Source: Mesorhizobium sp. M2A.F.Ca.ET.046.03.2.1
GTDB lineage: Bacteria; Pseudomonadota; Alphaproteobacteria; Rhizobiales; Rhizobiaceae
NCBI RefSeq assembly: GCF_003952425.1
Contig: NZ_CP034449.1
Location: forward strand, 4,948,001 to 5,012,000
Length of the DNA: 64,000 bases
Direction of reading: 5' to 3'
A program made the position numbers and the translations under genes. The stretch's first letter is position 1, and every line of letters begins with the position of its first letter. Positions 45,601 to 56,145 of this stretch are shown one piece after another. The notes under the pieces were generated by a model. The model was not told the DNA's origin and ran no database searches. It was given only the letters and a program-made list of their open reading frames with translations.

Positions 45601-48600
45601 CTAGGGACGACCGGGCGCGCTGGCATCTTCAAATTCACCCGCTGCACCCCGCGAACCTTCACCCAAATTCACGACGGCCTTGTTCAGGGAGGCTATAAGA
45701 TCTTCGACACGCAACGGTTTGCTCAGATAATCGTCCATTCCAGCATTCAGGTATCTCTCGCGATCACCCGCCATCGCGTTGGCGGTCAGGGCAATGATGA
45801 ATGGTCGATGCACGGGTTCGGCATTGATACGGCGGATCAATCTTGTCGCTTCGAGCCCATCCATGTCAGGCATTTCGATATCCATTAGGATAACGTCATG
45901 GCTGCCCTGGCTGTAGGCAGCGATCGCCGACTGGCCGTCGATTGCCAGGTCCGGCTTATATCCCAAGCGCTCGAGCACCTTAGAGCCAAGCTTGCGGTTG
46001 GTGGCATTGTCGTCGACCAAAAGAATCTGCAGTGGAAACGTGTTCGCCATCGAACCGTCAAAAGCGGGAGCCTTCGGTTGATCGGCTCGGGTGGAGCGAG
46101 CCGGCGTTCCAACGAAGATCGACAGCAACGTATTGAGCAATGGAGAAGGCTTGATCGGCTTGGATAGCGCGGCCGCAAACCGCAGACTTTCAATTTCCTT
46201 TTTCCTGTCCTCCGACATTGGCACCATGGAACTAAGTAGCACCAGCGGAACGCCTTCCATGCTTTCGAGCGCGCGGATTTTTCTAGCGAGTTCGATGCCA
46301 TCCATGTCAGGCATGTTCATGTCGAGAACGATGACATCGAAGACTTCCCCTGCTTCAAGCCTTCGCAGTGCGTCGCGCGGGTGTTCGCTCGCCGACGCGA
46401 CCATATTCCATGACTGCGCCTGCAGGGCCATGATGCGGCGGTTGGTTGCGTTGTCGTCCACGACCAGCAACCGCTTGCCTGCCAGTCCGACGGTAGCCGT
46501 CGGGGCGTTTGCTAATTGGCGCGATGCCACGGGCGCGCGAATCGTGAAGAAGAAAGTGGTGCCTTTTCCTTCCGCGCTGTCGACCCAGATCTCGCCGCCC
46601 ATCAACTCTACCAGACGCCTGCTGATGGCCAAGCCAAGTCCGGTTCCGCCATAGCGCCTGGTCGTAGAAGCGTCGACCTGGCTGAAGGATTTGAAGAGCC
46701 GGTCCATCCGGTCGCCGGGGATACCGATGCCGGTGTCGCGAACCGAAAATTGGAGCGTGCAAATCTTCCCCTCGCCGTCCTCGTTTGAACCATGGCTTGT
46801 GGCTGCGGGCGCGATCGTCATCACCGAAAGGACGATCTCTCCCCGCTCAGTGAATTTGACCGCGTTATTAAGGAGGTTGATCAGCACTTGGCGAAGCCGA
46901 CTACTGTCGGCAATTACCGCCTCCGGCGTACCGGGCTCGATCAAATAGCTCAGATCGAGCCCTTTTTCGGCCGTTCTCGGAGCTATTAGATCGATCGCAC
47001 TTTCCAGGCAATCGCGCAATTCGAACTGCCGGGGATCGAGATCGATCTTGCCCGCCTCGACCTTGGAGAAATCGAGTATGTCATTGATGATGGTGAGCAG
47101 GGCCTCGGCGCTGTTGTTAATTGTCTCTCCAATTTCCCGCTGCTCGTCATCTAGTTTTGTCGCCAGGAGCAAGTTGCTCATTCCGATCACGCCGTTCATT
47201 GGCGTACGAATCTCGTGGCTCATCGTCGCCAGAAACGAACTCTTCGCCTCATTTGCCGCCTCGGCCGCCTCCTTTGCCTGCTGGAGAGCCAGGGACAACT
47301 GTTTGAGCTCAGTGAATAGTTGCGCGTTGTGCAGGGCAGAGCCCGCATTGGCGGCAATGGTGGAAAGCAAGCGGAGCGAGTCATCGGTAAAAATGCCCTC
47401 CCGCGTAGTGCTCTGAACACTGATAACGCCAAGCGTTCCTTGGGCCGTTTTGATCGGAACGCCGAGGTAGGACAAGGCATTCTTGCCGACGGGGGTGGCC
47501 CCGATCTGAGCCCCCCTTTTCGCCACATCCTGATTGATGAGCAGCGGCTCGCCGGTCTGTATGATCTTGCTCGTCAGTCCCTCGCCGAGCGTGAGCGTGG
47601 TGAAGGCCTCGCCAAACTGATAGGGGAAATGGATTAGCTTAGTTTCCGGATCGAGCAGAGCGACGTAGACGATATCGGCATCGAAGATTTCCTGCATCTG
47701 ATTGCCGATCAGCTGGATCGTGCTTTCGAGTTCGGATTCCGCTATCAGCGCCTGGCTGACCATACTGATGGCGCCGAGCTCGGCAGCGCGAGCTTCTGTC
47801 ACTCTCAGCAGACGCTGCGTTTCGTTAAACAGGCGGGCATTGGCTATGGCGACGACCATGTTGGAGGCAACCGTCTGCAGGAGGCGTACGTGATTTTCGT
47901 CAAACGCATTCTCCCGGTAGCTTTGTACACTGATAACCCCCAGCGTTCTTTCACCAGACTTGATGGGAACACCTATGTAAGATGCGGTCCTGTCCTTTTC
48001 GTCTGGAAAGAATGCACCAAGCTCTTTTCCTCCCTCGAGAGTCGTGAAGACTAACGGGCGCCCTGTATCTATGATTTTGGACGCTACACCCACGCCAAAC
48101 GGAAATGGATCAATAACTCTATATTGCCTGAAGTATGCATAAGGCACATGGATCAGACCGGATTCCCTGTCATGCAGCAGAATTTCACTGACCTCGGTCC
48201 CGAAGGCCTCCCGCACCTTATCGCCTACAAGACGAATTACTGTATCCAGGTCTAGTGACTGTGTCATAGCCTCGCCAACGCTATTGAGAATAGCGAGTTC
48301 TGCCGCGCGGTCCTCGGTTACCTTCAGCAAGCGCCTGGTCTCGGTGAACAGCCTCGCCTTTTCAACTGCAATAGACGTCGCATTACCAATCGTGGTGAGC
48401 AGATTCACGTCCGATTCATTGAAGGCGTGCTCGTGATCGAGGTTTTGCAGGGAAATGACGCCCTTTGCCTGTCCTCCGATGATCAACGGTACGAACAGCC
48501 CCGACTTAGCTGCCTCACCCTGCAGCACGGGGTTGCCGTATTTCTCGGACGCAGTGATAGCATCATTGAGCAGCAATGGCTGCCCCGTATCCATGACATG

Positions 48601-50019
48601 TTTCCGAAAACCAATGAGCGGCATCGGTAAATCGGGGAAGCGAACGTTCCGCTCAATCGTATAAGGAAAATGCAGAAGGTTGTCGTCGGGATCGAACAGT
48701 CCGATATCCACCACCTGGGCATCGAAAATCTCATGAATCTGGTCGCCGATCTGGTCATATATCTCCTGCATTTCCAAATTGGAGACGAGCACTTCCTGAA
48801 CGCCATTCACGAAGGCCAGTTCAGCATTACGAGCCTCCATCATTTTCAATAGGCGCTGGGTCTCGTCGAACAGGTGGGCGTTAGAGATAGCGACGCCCAT
48901 GCTGGATGAAAGCCCCTGCAACAGACGCACATGATCTTCATTGAAGACATTCTTCTCGTAGCTCTGGACGCTGACGACACCCAAAGTCCTGTCGCCAGCG
49001 ATGATTGGCACACCTAGGTAGGATTCGGTCCTGTCTTCCTCTGTAGGTATAAGTGCACCCGGAGCAACGTGTTGCTCAGTCGTACCCAATACCAATGGTT
49101 TGCCTGACAGTATGACCTTTGAGGTCAGCCCTTCGCCCATCGCAAATGGTTCGGGGTCCTGATAGCCCTTGTAAAATGCATAGGGTACGGTGATTAGGTC
49201 AGACTTCTCATCACGCAGGAGGATTTCGGTGACGTCCGTTCCGAATATTTCGCGCACCTTATCACCGACGATGCGTGTGACGGTCTTGACGTTCAGCGTC
49301 TTCGCCATTGCTTCGCCGACGCTGTTGAGAATGGCCAGTTCCTTTGCGCGGTCCTCAGATACTTTCAGCAGCCGCTGCGTTTCGTCGAAAAGGCGTGCAT
49401 TGGCAATCGCAACGCCCATGCTTGATGACAAGCCTTGCAGCAGGCGCAAATGATCTTCGCCAAAGGCATTCTTTTCGTAGCTTTGAACACTGACAACGCC
49501 CAGGGTTCTGCCACCGGCGATGATTGGTACGCCGATATACGATTCTGACCGCTCCGCTTCGCTGAGGAAGATCGCACCGAACTCAATGGACTGTTCAGAC
49601 GTCCCGAGAACCAGTGGTTTTCCAGAGAGGATGACCTTGGAGGTCAGCCCCGCGCCCAAAGTGAAAGGCTCGACGTCCTGGTACTCGCGGTAAAATGAAT
49701 ACGGGACGGTGATGAGATCAGAGGCCTCGTCGTGCAACAAAATTTCGGTTATATCCGCCCCAAATATTTCACGTACCTGATCGCCCACGATGCGGGTCAC
49801 CGTCTTGACATTCAGCGTCTTTGCCATCGCTTCACCGACGCTGTTGAGGATGGCCAATTCCTTCGCGCGCTCCTCGGCGAGTTGAATCAGGCGCTTGTTT
49901 TCGGCGGAAAGTCGATCAAGCTCGATTGCCGCGTCAGCATAATTATTTTCCAGTTCGGCAATACGGCGATCTGCGGATGCCAGGCGACTTGCAAGATCGC
50001 TTCCCACCGAGCCCTGCAT
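45601..50019 (-). CDS. Hybrid sensor histidine kinase with five tandem GAF domains and two receivers
   Basis: 1472 residues, no membrane helices or signal peptide. A short coiled coil (1-50) is followed by five GAF-type repeats starting near residues 54, 226, 398, 571 and 744, a period of ~172; repeats 1, 2 and 4 share [10 protein letters not shown] and GVPI...RTLGVxSVQSY. The HisKA box has H935 in [20 protein letters not shown]; HATPase motifs are [40 protein letters not shown] and [20 protein letters not shown]. Receiver 1 has D1233 ([11 protein letters not shown]) and receiver 2 has D1380 ([11 protein letters not shown]). The Hpt and receiver-transporter genes follow on the same strand. 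A cytoplasmic signal is likely. GAF1 and GAF2 are so alike at DNA level that recent internal duplication is probable. Confidence 0.93.
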   Translation of the reverse strand: MQGSVGSDLASRLASADRRIAELENNYADAAIELDRLSAENKRLIQLAEERAKELAILNSVGEAMAKTLNVKTVTRIVGDQVREIFGADITEILLHDEASDLITVPYSFYREYQDVEPFTLGAGLTSKVILSGKPLVLGTSEQSIEFGAIFLSEAERSESYIGVPIIAGGRTLGVVSVQSYEKNAFGEDHLRLLQGLSSSMGVAIANARLFDETQRLLKVSEDRAKELAILNSVGEAMAKTLNVKTVTRIVGDKVREIFGTDVTEILLRDEKSDLITVPYAFYKGYQDPEPFAMGEGLTSKVILSGKPLVLGTTEQHVAPGALIPTEEDRTESYLGVPIIAGDRTLGVVSVQSYEKNVFNEDHVRLLQGLSSSMGVAISNAHLFDETQRLLKMMEARNAELAFVNGVQEVLVSNLEMQEIYDQIGDQIHEIFDAQVVDIGLFDPDDNLLHFPYTIERNVRFPDLPMPLIGFRKHVMDTGQPLLLNDAITASEKYGNPVLQGEAAKSGLFVPLIIGGQAKGVISLQNLDHEHAFNESDVNLLTTIGNATSIAVEKARLFTETRRLLKVTEDRAAELAILNSVGEAMTQSLDLDTVIRLVGDKVREAFGTEVSEILLHDRESGLIHVPYAYFRQYRVIDPFPFGVGVASKIIDTGRPLVFTTLEGGKELGAFFPDEKDRTASYIGVPIKSGERTLGVISVQSYRENAFDENHVRLLQTVASNMVVAIANARLFNETQRLLRVTEARAAELGAISMVSQALIAESELESTIQLIGNQMQEIFDADIVYVALLDPETKLIHFPYQFGEAFTTLTLGEGLTSKIIQTGEPLLINQDVAKRGAQIGATPVGKNALSYLGVPIKTAQGTLGVISVQSTTREGIFTDDSLRLLSTIAANAGSALHNAQLFTELKQLSLALQQAKEAAEAANEAKSSFLATMSHEIRTPMNGVIGMSNLLLATKLDDEQREIGETINNSAEALLTIINDILDFSKVEAGKIDLDPRQFELRDCLESAIDLIAPRTAEKGLDLSYLIEPGTPEAVIADSSRLRQVLINLLNNAVKFTERGEIVLSVMTIAPAATSHGSNEDGEGKICTLQFSVRDTGIGIPGDRMDRLFKSFSQVDASTTRRYGGTGLGLAISRRLVELMGGEIWVDSAEGKGTTFFFTIRAPVASRQLANAPTATVGLAGKRLLVVDDNATNRRIMALQAQSWNMVASASEHPRDALRRLEAGEVFDVIVLDMNMPDMDGIELARKIRALESMEGVPLVLLSSMVPMSEDRKKEIESLRFAAALSKPIKPSPLLNTLLSIFVGTPARSTRADQPKAPAFDGSMANTFPLQILLVDDNATNRKLGSKVLERLGYKPDLAIDGQSAIAAYSQGSHDVILMDIEMPDMDGLEATRLIRRINAEPVHRPFIIALTANAMAGDRERYLNAGMDDYLSKPLRVEDLIASLNKAVVNLGEGSRGAAGEFEDASAPGRP

Positions 50020-50679
50020 ATTGGCTTCTCCCCAAAGGGCCTTCCGCCGGCTTCAGCGGAATGCTTCCCACCCGTATATTAGTAAGTAGTGTTGCACGAC
50101 AGGCGCCCGATTGACAGACCGGCGAGGCGTGGCCTTGGGACAAGCTCCGCGGCTCGGCTTCCATGTCTGCTTCCAGGCGGCGGCAAAATTCCCTCCAGCG
50201 GCCGAGATGAGCGCAAAGCTGCCATGGCGTCTTTGGGGCCGGAAGCGGACGGTCCGGTTCTGGGACGACCTAGCGAGAAAGATGCCATTCCGCTGGTGCC
50301 CCCATCTTGGCCGCAACGACGTCGCTTGCCGTTGCCGGAAAAACAACCGCGGCGCCGCGTCGGCCGCCTTGCGCCAGCACCTGCCTCTTGACGCTTTCAG
50401 CCGTGATACGCTCCTACCAATCGGTCATCAGGGGTGTGTGGCTGAAGGCGGGTGACGAGCGTGGCGAATTTGGCTTGACGGTGTGTGTCAAAGGAATCCT
50501 GATTCCTTTAGATTGCGACTAGGCCTACCCGGTGGGGAGGCAGCCACAGGATGGACATTTCAGCCCATATGGAAAATGATCATGTGCCGTGCACAATATT
50601 GCAGTGCTCGGGTCTCGACGAAAAAGCCTGAGCGTAGAAGCGGATCAACCGACCTCCGGGTCCAGCGAGGGGGACGCAA
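50020..50679. other. 660-bp divergent intergenic region between kinase and RND efflux genes
   Basis: No protein-like frame. It must carry promoters for the kinase operon (minus) and the efflux operon (plus). The only strong structure I see is the palindrome at 50490-50509. ORFs here are Arg/Pro-rich shadows. Confidence 0.45.
50490..50509. promoter_or_regulatory. Palindromic operator candidate upstream of the RND efflux operon
   Basis: AAAGGAATC / GATTCCTTT, nine perfect pairs around CT, 170 bp before the adaptor start and just downstream of a TTGACG box (50475-50480). AT-rich against its surroundings. No repressor gene is adjacent, so the binding protein would be encoded elsewhere. Confidence 0.5.
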
Positions 50680-51894
50680 ATGGATACCACAGGCAATGGG
50701 CAATGGCGTTGCGACGTGGGCGAGCGACCCCGTCGATCGGCCGGCTGGCTTGCCTGCGCCACCGCGTCGGCGGCATTCCTGCTCGGCATGGCTTTCAGCA
50801 GCACTGCGTTTGCGCAGGACCAGCAGCTGCCCGTGGTGACGGCGGCCAAGCCGGTGGTGCGTGACATCATCGAGGACGACGAGTTCGTCGGGCGTTTCGA
50901 AGCCGTCGACCAGGTTGCCATCCGTTCGCGCGTCAGCGGCTATCTGGACAAGGTCAGCTTCCAGGACGGCGCACTGGTCAACAAGGGCGACCTGCTCTTC
51001 ACCATCGACCAGCGTCCGTACCAGGCCGCTTATGATGCCGCCAAATCGCAAGTGGATGTCGCCAAGAGCCTGCTCGAATTCACCAAGATGCAACTGGATC
51101 GCGCCAACGAACTTGCCAAGACCGGCAACATCTCGCCCGCCACGGTCGACGACCGCCGGCGGGAATACCTTGCGGCGCAGGCGCAGATGCAGGGCGCGAC
51201 GGCTGCGCTGACGACGGCCAGCCTGAACATGGAATTCACTGAGATCAAGGCGCCGTTGTCCGGCCGCATCGACCGCCGGCTGGTATCGGTCGGCAACCTC
51301 GTGCAGCCGGATTCCACCTTGCTGACGACCATCGTCACGCGCGACCCGATCGACTTCTATTTCGACGTCGATGAGCGTCTGTATTTCAGCTACGCCCGCG
51401 ACGCGATGGCGCGTGGCGGCAGCATGCAGGAAGGCGCCGGCGGGCTCGATGTGCAGGTTCAGGTCGCCGACCGCGCGGAGGCGGTGGTCAAGGGCAAGCT
51501 CGATTTTGCCGAGAACCGGATCGACAACGCGACCGGCACAATGCGGGTTCGTGCGACGTTTCCCAACCCCGACGGCGTTCTCCAGCCAGGCATGTTCGGG
51601 CGCATCAACGTGCCGGGGTCGCTGCCGCATAGCGGCGTGCTGGTGCCTGACGAGGCGATCGGCGCCGATCAGGATCGTCGCATCGTGTTGCTGGTGGACG
51701 AGGCCGGAATGGTGTCGGCGAAGCCCGTGCGCACCGGACCGCTTCTCGACGGCTACCGGGTGATCCGCTCGGGCCTGACCGGCGCCGAGACGATCATCGT
51801 CAACGGGCTGATGCACGCAAGGCCCGGCACCAAGGTGAAGGTCGAGATGGTGACGTTGCCGCCCAAGGTCGAAACCGCCGGGTTGCAGCAATGA
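50680..51894 (+). CDS. RND efflux periplasmic adaptor subunit
   Basis: 404 residues. A long N-terminal region with a late signal segment (LACATASAAFLLGMAFSSTA, cleavage probably after AFA); no lipobox. Membrane-fusion-protein domains: PVVRDIIEDDEFVGRFEAVD, VAIRSRVSGYLDKVSFQDGA (lipoyl half), an alpha-hairpin (AAKSQVDVAKSLLEFTKMQL), then IKAPLSGRIDRRLVSVGNLV and the beta-barrel/MP region (QPGMFGRINVPG). MexE/AcrA-type. Overlaps the transporter gene by four bases (ATGA). An outer-membrane factor gene is not present nearby. Confidence 0.92.
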   Translation: MDTTGNGQWRCDVGERPRRSAGWLACATASAAFLLGMAFSSTAFAQDQQLPVVTAAKPVVRDIIEDDEFVGRFEAVDQVAIRSRVSGYLDKVSFQDGALVNKGDLLFTIDQRPYQAAYDAAKSQVDVAKSLLEFTKMQLDRANELAKTGNISPATVDDRRREYLAAQAQMQGATAALTTASLNMEFTEIKAPLSGRIDRRLVSVGNLVQPDSTLLTTIVTRDPIDFYFDVDERLYFSYARDAMARGGSMQEGAGGLDVQVQVADRAEAVVKGKLDFAENRIDNATGTMRVRATFPNPDGVLQPGMFGRINVPGSLPHSGVLVPDEAIGADQDRRIVLLVDEAGMVSAKPVRTGPLLDGYRVIRSGLTGAETIIVNGLMHARPGTKVKVEMVTLPPKVETAGLQQ

Positions 51895-54800
51895 GGTTCG
51901 CGCATTTCTTCGTCGACCGTCCAATCTTCGCATCGGTCGTTTCGATCGTCCTGCTGATCCTCGGCGGGATTGCTTATACCCAGCTGCCGGTCGCGCAATA
52001 TCCCGAGATCGCGCCGCCGACCATCGTCGTTCGCGCGCAGTATCCGGGCGCCGACGCCCAGACGGTCGCAGCGACGGTGGCAACGCCGATCGAGCAGGAG
52101 ATCAATGGCGTCGAGGGCATGCTCTACATGTCATCCTATTCGTCGGGCGACGGGTCGATGGCGCTGACCATCACCTTCAAGCTGGGCACCGATCTCGACA
52201 AGGCGCAGGTGCTTGTGCAGAACCGCGTGTCGGTCGCCGAGCCGCGCCTGCCCGAAGAGGTCCGCCGCCTCGGCATCACCACCACCAAGAGCTCGCCCGA
52301 CCTGATGATGGTCGTGCACATGCTGTCGCCCGACAATACCTACGACCAGCTCTACGTCTCGAACTACGCCCGCTCGCGGGTGCGCGACATACTGCTCAGG
52401 TTAGACGGCGTCGGCGACCTTATCATCTTCGGCGAACGCGAATATTCGCTGCGCATCTGGCTTGATCCGGAAAAACTGTCCGCCCTGGGAATGACCTCGG
52501 GCGATGTGGTGCAGGCGCTGCGCGATCAGAACGTCCAAGTGTCGGGTGGCTCGATCGGCGCGCCGCCGACGGGCACCGGCACGGCGTTCCAGTACACGGT
52601 CACCACGCAAGGCCGCTTCAACGACGCCCGCGACTTCCGATACGTGATCGTCAAATCGACCGACGACGGGCGCCTGATCGCGCTGCAGGACGTGGCGCGC
52701 ATCGAACTCGGAGCCAAGGATTACGTCACCAACTCCTATCTCAACGGCAAACCGGCGGTCGCGCTCGCCATCTTCCAGCGGCCGGGCACCAATGCGCTCG
52801 CCGCGGCCGCGGAGATCCAGGACAAGATGAAGGAGCTTTCCCGCGACTTTCCGAAGGGGTTGAACTACGACATCGTCTACAATCCGACCGAGTTCGTCGC
52901 CGAGTCGATCCAGGAGGTCTACAAGACGATCCTCGAGGCGATGCTGCTCGTCATCATCGTCATCATCGTCTTCCTGCAGTCGTGGCGCATGGCGATCGTG
53001 CCGATCGTGGCGATCCCCGTGTCGCTGATCGGCACCCTGGCGGTGCTTTACGCCGCCGGCTTCTCGCTCAACATGCTGACGCTGTTCGGCCTCGTTCTGG
53101 CGATCGGCATCGTCGTCGATGATGCGATCGTCGTGGTCGAGAACGTCGAGCGCAATATTGCCAGTGGGCTGGCGCCCAATCCGGCGTCGCACCTGACAAT
53201 GAACGAAGTCGGAACGGCCATCATCGCGATCTCGCTGGTGCTGATAGCCGTGTTCGTGCCGACAGCCTTCATCCCCGGCATTTCCGGGCAGTTCTACCTG
53301 CAGTTTGCGATTACCATCGCGGTCTCGACGGCGATATCGGCATTCAATTCGCTGACGCTTTCGCCAGCTCTGGCCGCACTGCTGTTCAAGCCGCACCATG
53401 CCGCGGCGGCGGCGCCGCGCTTTTTCCTGGCGCGGTTCGGACGGGCGCTCGCCGACGGCTTCAATCGCGGCTTCGACAGGGTCGCCCATTGGTATTCCAG
53501 CATCATTCGCGTGCTGGTCGGCTCGCGGATAGCGATCACCGCCATGCTGGCCGTTTTCGCGGCCCTGATCTACGCCACGGTCTACATGGTGCAGACGGTG
53601 CCGCGCGGTTTCATTCCGTCGCTCGACCAGGGCTATGCGATCGTCGTCGTCCAGTTGCCCGACGGCGCCTCGCTGTCGAGGACCGATGCGGTCATCCAGC
53701 AGGCGTCGCAAATCATCCAGAAAACCCCAGGCGTCGACTACGCAGTCGCGTTCGCCGGCTTCTCCGGCGCGACCTTCACCAACGCCAGCAACCAGGGCGT
53801 CATCTTCGCCAGGTTCAAGCCGTTTGATGAGAGGCTGAAAGCCGGCCAGTCGGCGACCAGGGTCATCGGCAATCTGTTCGGCAGCCTGCAAAGCATCAAG
53901 GAAGCCTTCATAATAGCACTGCCGCCGCCGCCTATTCGCGGCGTCGGCAATGCCGGCGGCTTCAAGCTGCAGATCCAGGAGCGCAACAGCGCCGACATGC
54001 GGCAGATCCTGGCGCTTGCCTACGAAATCGCCGGCAAGGCCAACAAGACGCCGGGGCTGATGGGCGTGTTCACCACCTTCTCCGCGTCGAGCCCGCAATT
54101 CTTCCTTGCGATCGATCGCGACAAGGCGCGCATCCTGAACGTGCCGATCCCCAACATCTTCGAGACTCTGTCGATCAATCTGGGCACTGCTTATGTCAAC
54201 GACTTCAACGCTTTCGGGCGCGTCTACCAGGTGCGGGCGCAGGCCGACCAGGCCTTCCGCCTCGATCGCGCCGACATCTTGAAACTGAAGGTTCGCTCGG
54301 CGTCCGGCGCGCTGGTTCCGCTCGGCACGTTGCTCGAGATCCGCGACGTCACCGGCCCGGCGCTGGTCCAGCGCTACAACATGTACGTCTCGGTGCCGCT
54401 GCAGGGCAACGCCGCGCCCGGCGTTTCCACGGGCGACGCGCTGGCATTGATGGAAGGGATCACGGCAAAGACGTTGCCGGCCGGTACCTCCTACGAATGG
54501 ACCGAGCTCGCCTATCAGGAACGCAACACCGGCAATGCCGCAGTCTATATCTTCGGACTGTCGGTGCTGTTCGTCTTCCTGGCGCTGGCGGCGCAATATG
54601 AAAGCTGGGTGCTGCCGTTTGCCATAGTGCTGGTGGTGCCGCTCGGCGTGCTCGCGGCGTTGCTCGGCGGGACTTTCCGAGGGCTGGACAACAACATCCT
54701 CGTGCAGATCGGCCTCATCGTGTTGATCGGGCTTGCCGCCAAGAACGCGATCCTGATCGTCGAATTCGCGCGGCAGGCGCAGGAACGGGGCCTGTCGGTC

Positions 54801-55094
54801 GCAGAGGCTGCCGTCGAAGCCTGCCGGCTCAGGCTGCGGCCGATCCTGATGACCGCCTTCGCGTTCATCCTCGGCGTCGTGCCGCTGATGATCGCAACGG
54901 GCCCGGGCGCAGAAATGCGCCAATCGCTCGGCACCGCGGTGTTCTCCGGCATGCTCGGCGTCACCTTCGTCGGCCTGTTCCTGACGCCGGTGTTCTACGT
55001 CACGCTCAGGTCGCTGTTTTCAGGGCGCAAGCCCCGTGCCGAAGCCGAGCCTTCGGGGCCGGCAGAGACGCCATCGGAGACGCCCGCCGAGTAG
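51891..55094 (+). CDS. RND multidrug efflux transporter, HAE1 family
   Basis: 1067 residues, about 12 membrane helices and two large periplasmic loops. FFVDRPIFASVVSIVLLILG at the start, GVEGMLYMSSYSSGDGSMAL, the proton-relay Asp pair in LFGLVLAIGIVVDDAIVVVE on TM4, a TM10 Lys in GLIVLIGLAAKNAILIVEF, and a C-terminal RLRPILMTAFAFILGVVPL. Closest by motif to MexF/BpeF-type exporters. The C-tail is Pro/Glu-rich. Likely exports hydrophobic or aromatic compounds with the upstream adaptor; substrates unknown. Confidence 0.94.
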   Translation: MRFAHFFVDRPIFASVVSIVLLILGGIAYTQLPVAQYPEIAPPTIVVRAQYPGADAQTVAATVATPIEQEINGVEGMLYMSSYSSGDGSMALTITFKLGTDLDKAQVLVQNRVSVAEPRLPEEVRRLGITTTKSSPDLMMVVHMLSPDNTYDQLYVSNYARSRVRDILLRLDGVGDLIIFGEREYSLRIWLDPEKLSALGMTSGDVVQALRDQNVQVSGGSIGAPPTGTGTAFQYTVTTQGRFNDARDFRYVIVKSTDDGRLIALQDVARIELGAKDYVTNSYLNGKPAVALAIFQRPGTNALAAAAEIQDKMKELSRDFPKGLNYDIVYNPTEFVAESIQEVYKTILEAMLLVIIVIIVFLQSWRMAIVPIVAIPVSLIGTLAVLYAAGFSLNMLTLFGLVLAIGIVVDDAIVVVENVERNIASGLAPNPASHLTMNEVGTAIIAISLVLIAVFVPTAFIPGISGQFYLQFAITIAVSTAISAFNSLTLSPALAALLFKPHHAAAAAPRFFLARFGRALADGFNRGFDRVAHWYSSIIRVLVGSRIAITAMLAVFAALIYATVYMVQTVPRGFIPSLDQGYAIVVVQLPDGASLSRTDAVIQQASQIIQKTPGVDYAVAFAGFSGATFTNASNQGVIFARFKPFDERLKAGQSATRVIGNLFGSLQSIKEAFIIALPPPPIRGVGNAGGFKLQIQERNSADMRQILALAYEIAGKANKTPGLMGVFTTFSASSPQFFLAIDRDKARILNVPIPNIFETLSINLGTAYVNDFNAFGRVYQVRAQADQAFRLDRADILKLKVRSASGALVPLGTLLEIRDVTGPALVQRYNMYVSVPLQGNAAPGVSTGDALALMEGITAKTLPAGTSYEWTELAYQERNTGNAAVYIFGLSVLFVFLALAAQYESWVLPFAIVLVVPLGVLAALLGGTFRGLDNNILVQIGLIVLIGLAAKNAILIVEFARQAQERGLSVAEAAVEACRLRLRPILMTAFAFILGVVPLMIATGPGAEMRQSLGTAVFSGMLGVTFVGLFLTPVFYVTLRSLFSGRKPRAEAEPSGPAETPSETPAE

Positions 55095-55277
55095 GGTTAC
55101 GAATTCGCCGCGACCGCGCGAACGGCGACGTTTCTTCCTTCCTGTCGAAGGCGAGGTTGGCGATTGTCCGAACTAATGTCGGCCCAACCTCGACGGCTGG
55201 TGTCGCTGCCGTTACGACTAGACGCTTGAACCCCCATAACGGTCATTCGCCGAGTCGTTCTCAAACGACTGCGTTGG

Positions 55278-56028
55278 GGCGCCAAGCTGCCTGCGAAATC
55301 GGATCTGCTTGTGGCTCGGATCGCCACCCGGCAAATCAGCTATGCTGATGAGCGTTACGGCTCACTTCTTTGGAAAGGGCACGCCCTTGGTGGTGAATCG
55401 CTGTCCTCTGCCGATCGAGCGCACGGGGCGCTTCGTGGCGGCGGCCTTGCCGGTGCCGGGCGGCTGGTGGGCAGGCACGAGCTGGTCGGGGCGGGGACCG
55501 ATCAGGTCGGCGCGGCCCAGGCCGGATTGCACAATATCGAGACGCGGCTCCTGGCCGGCGAAACGGATCGGTGGATCAAGCGCCACAAAGGTGGTTTCGA
55601 TCGCGTGCTGGTGGACGCGCCATGCAGCGGCACCGGCACATGGCGACGCAATCCCGATGCGCGCTGGCGCGCGCCGGAGGAACAGGGTCTGGACAAGCTC
55701 GTGTCGTTGCAGGCCCGGATCCTGGCGAGCGCGGCGCGCCTGGTGAAACCCGGTGGACGGCTGGCCTACGCGACATGCTCTATGCTGTCCGAGGAGAATG
55801 AGGACCAGGTGGCAGCGTTCCTTGCGGCACATCCCGCTTTTCGTGTGGTGCCGCTGAACGAGGCCGCGCCGCAACTGGCGAACTCATCTCATCCGGACTA
55901 CCTGTCGCTGACGCCCGCGCGCAACGATACCGATGGCTTCTTCGCCGCCGTCATGCAGCGAGAAGGTGCGCTCCCAGGTGGGCCCATAGCCATTCGCGAT
56001 CCATTTTTTTGAATGACCTGAATGGGGC
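55278..56028 (+). repeat. Chimeric repeat copy 1 (ygiQ 3' end joined to rsmB 3' part)
   Basis: Bases 55278-55519 (242 bp) match 60022-60263, the last ~158 bp of ygiQ plus ~84 bp beyond its stop, in the same orientation. From 55518 the sequence switches to the RsmB-type gene (matching 42836-43350) and runs through its stop and downstream motif. The junction is ...GCGGCCCA|GGCCGGATTGCAC and is identical in copy 2. The 180 bp before the repeat, from the RND stop, hold nothing recognisable. Confidence 0.88.
55518..56012 (+). pseudogene. RsmB-type methyltransferase 3' fragment, copy 1
   Basis: Encodes the last ~160 residues of the methyltransferase in an open frame (AGLHNIETRLLAGETDRWIK, VLVDAPCSGTGTWRRNPDAR, LAYATCSMLSEENEDQVAAF), with a slightly altered end. 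The NusB-like domain and SAM-binding loop are missing, so it cannot be an active enzyme. The frame stays open upstream through the antisense ygiQ part to 55311, giving a 233-residue chimeric ORF; that N-terminal part has no protein homology and is probably not translated. Confidence 0.8.
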
Positions 56029-56145
56029 CGGAAGCGGCCTGGCACTTTTGGCTGCCGAGGAACGATAGCTGATGATCAACCCTCGGGTAGGTCTTAGAAC
56101 TGCGTACACGCGGCCGGCGGAGGCCCCAATGCATGCTCTCCAGTG

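Noticed and set aside
52401..54923. 840-residue minus-strand ORF
   Set aside because: Antisense shadow of the RND transporter; extreme charged composition produced by reverse-reading hydrophobic codons.
55311..56012. 233-residue ORF across chimeric repeat copy 1 as a novel fusion gene
   Set aside because: The N-terminal ~70 residues are read antisense through ygiQ and lack protein character; the rest is a truncated methyltransferase. Treated as a pseudogene within a repeat.
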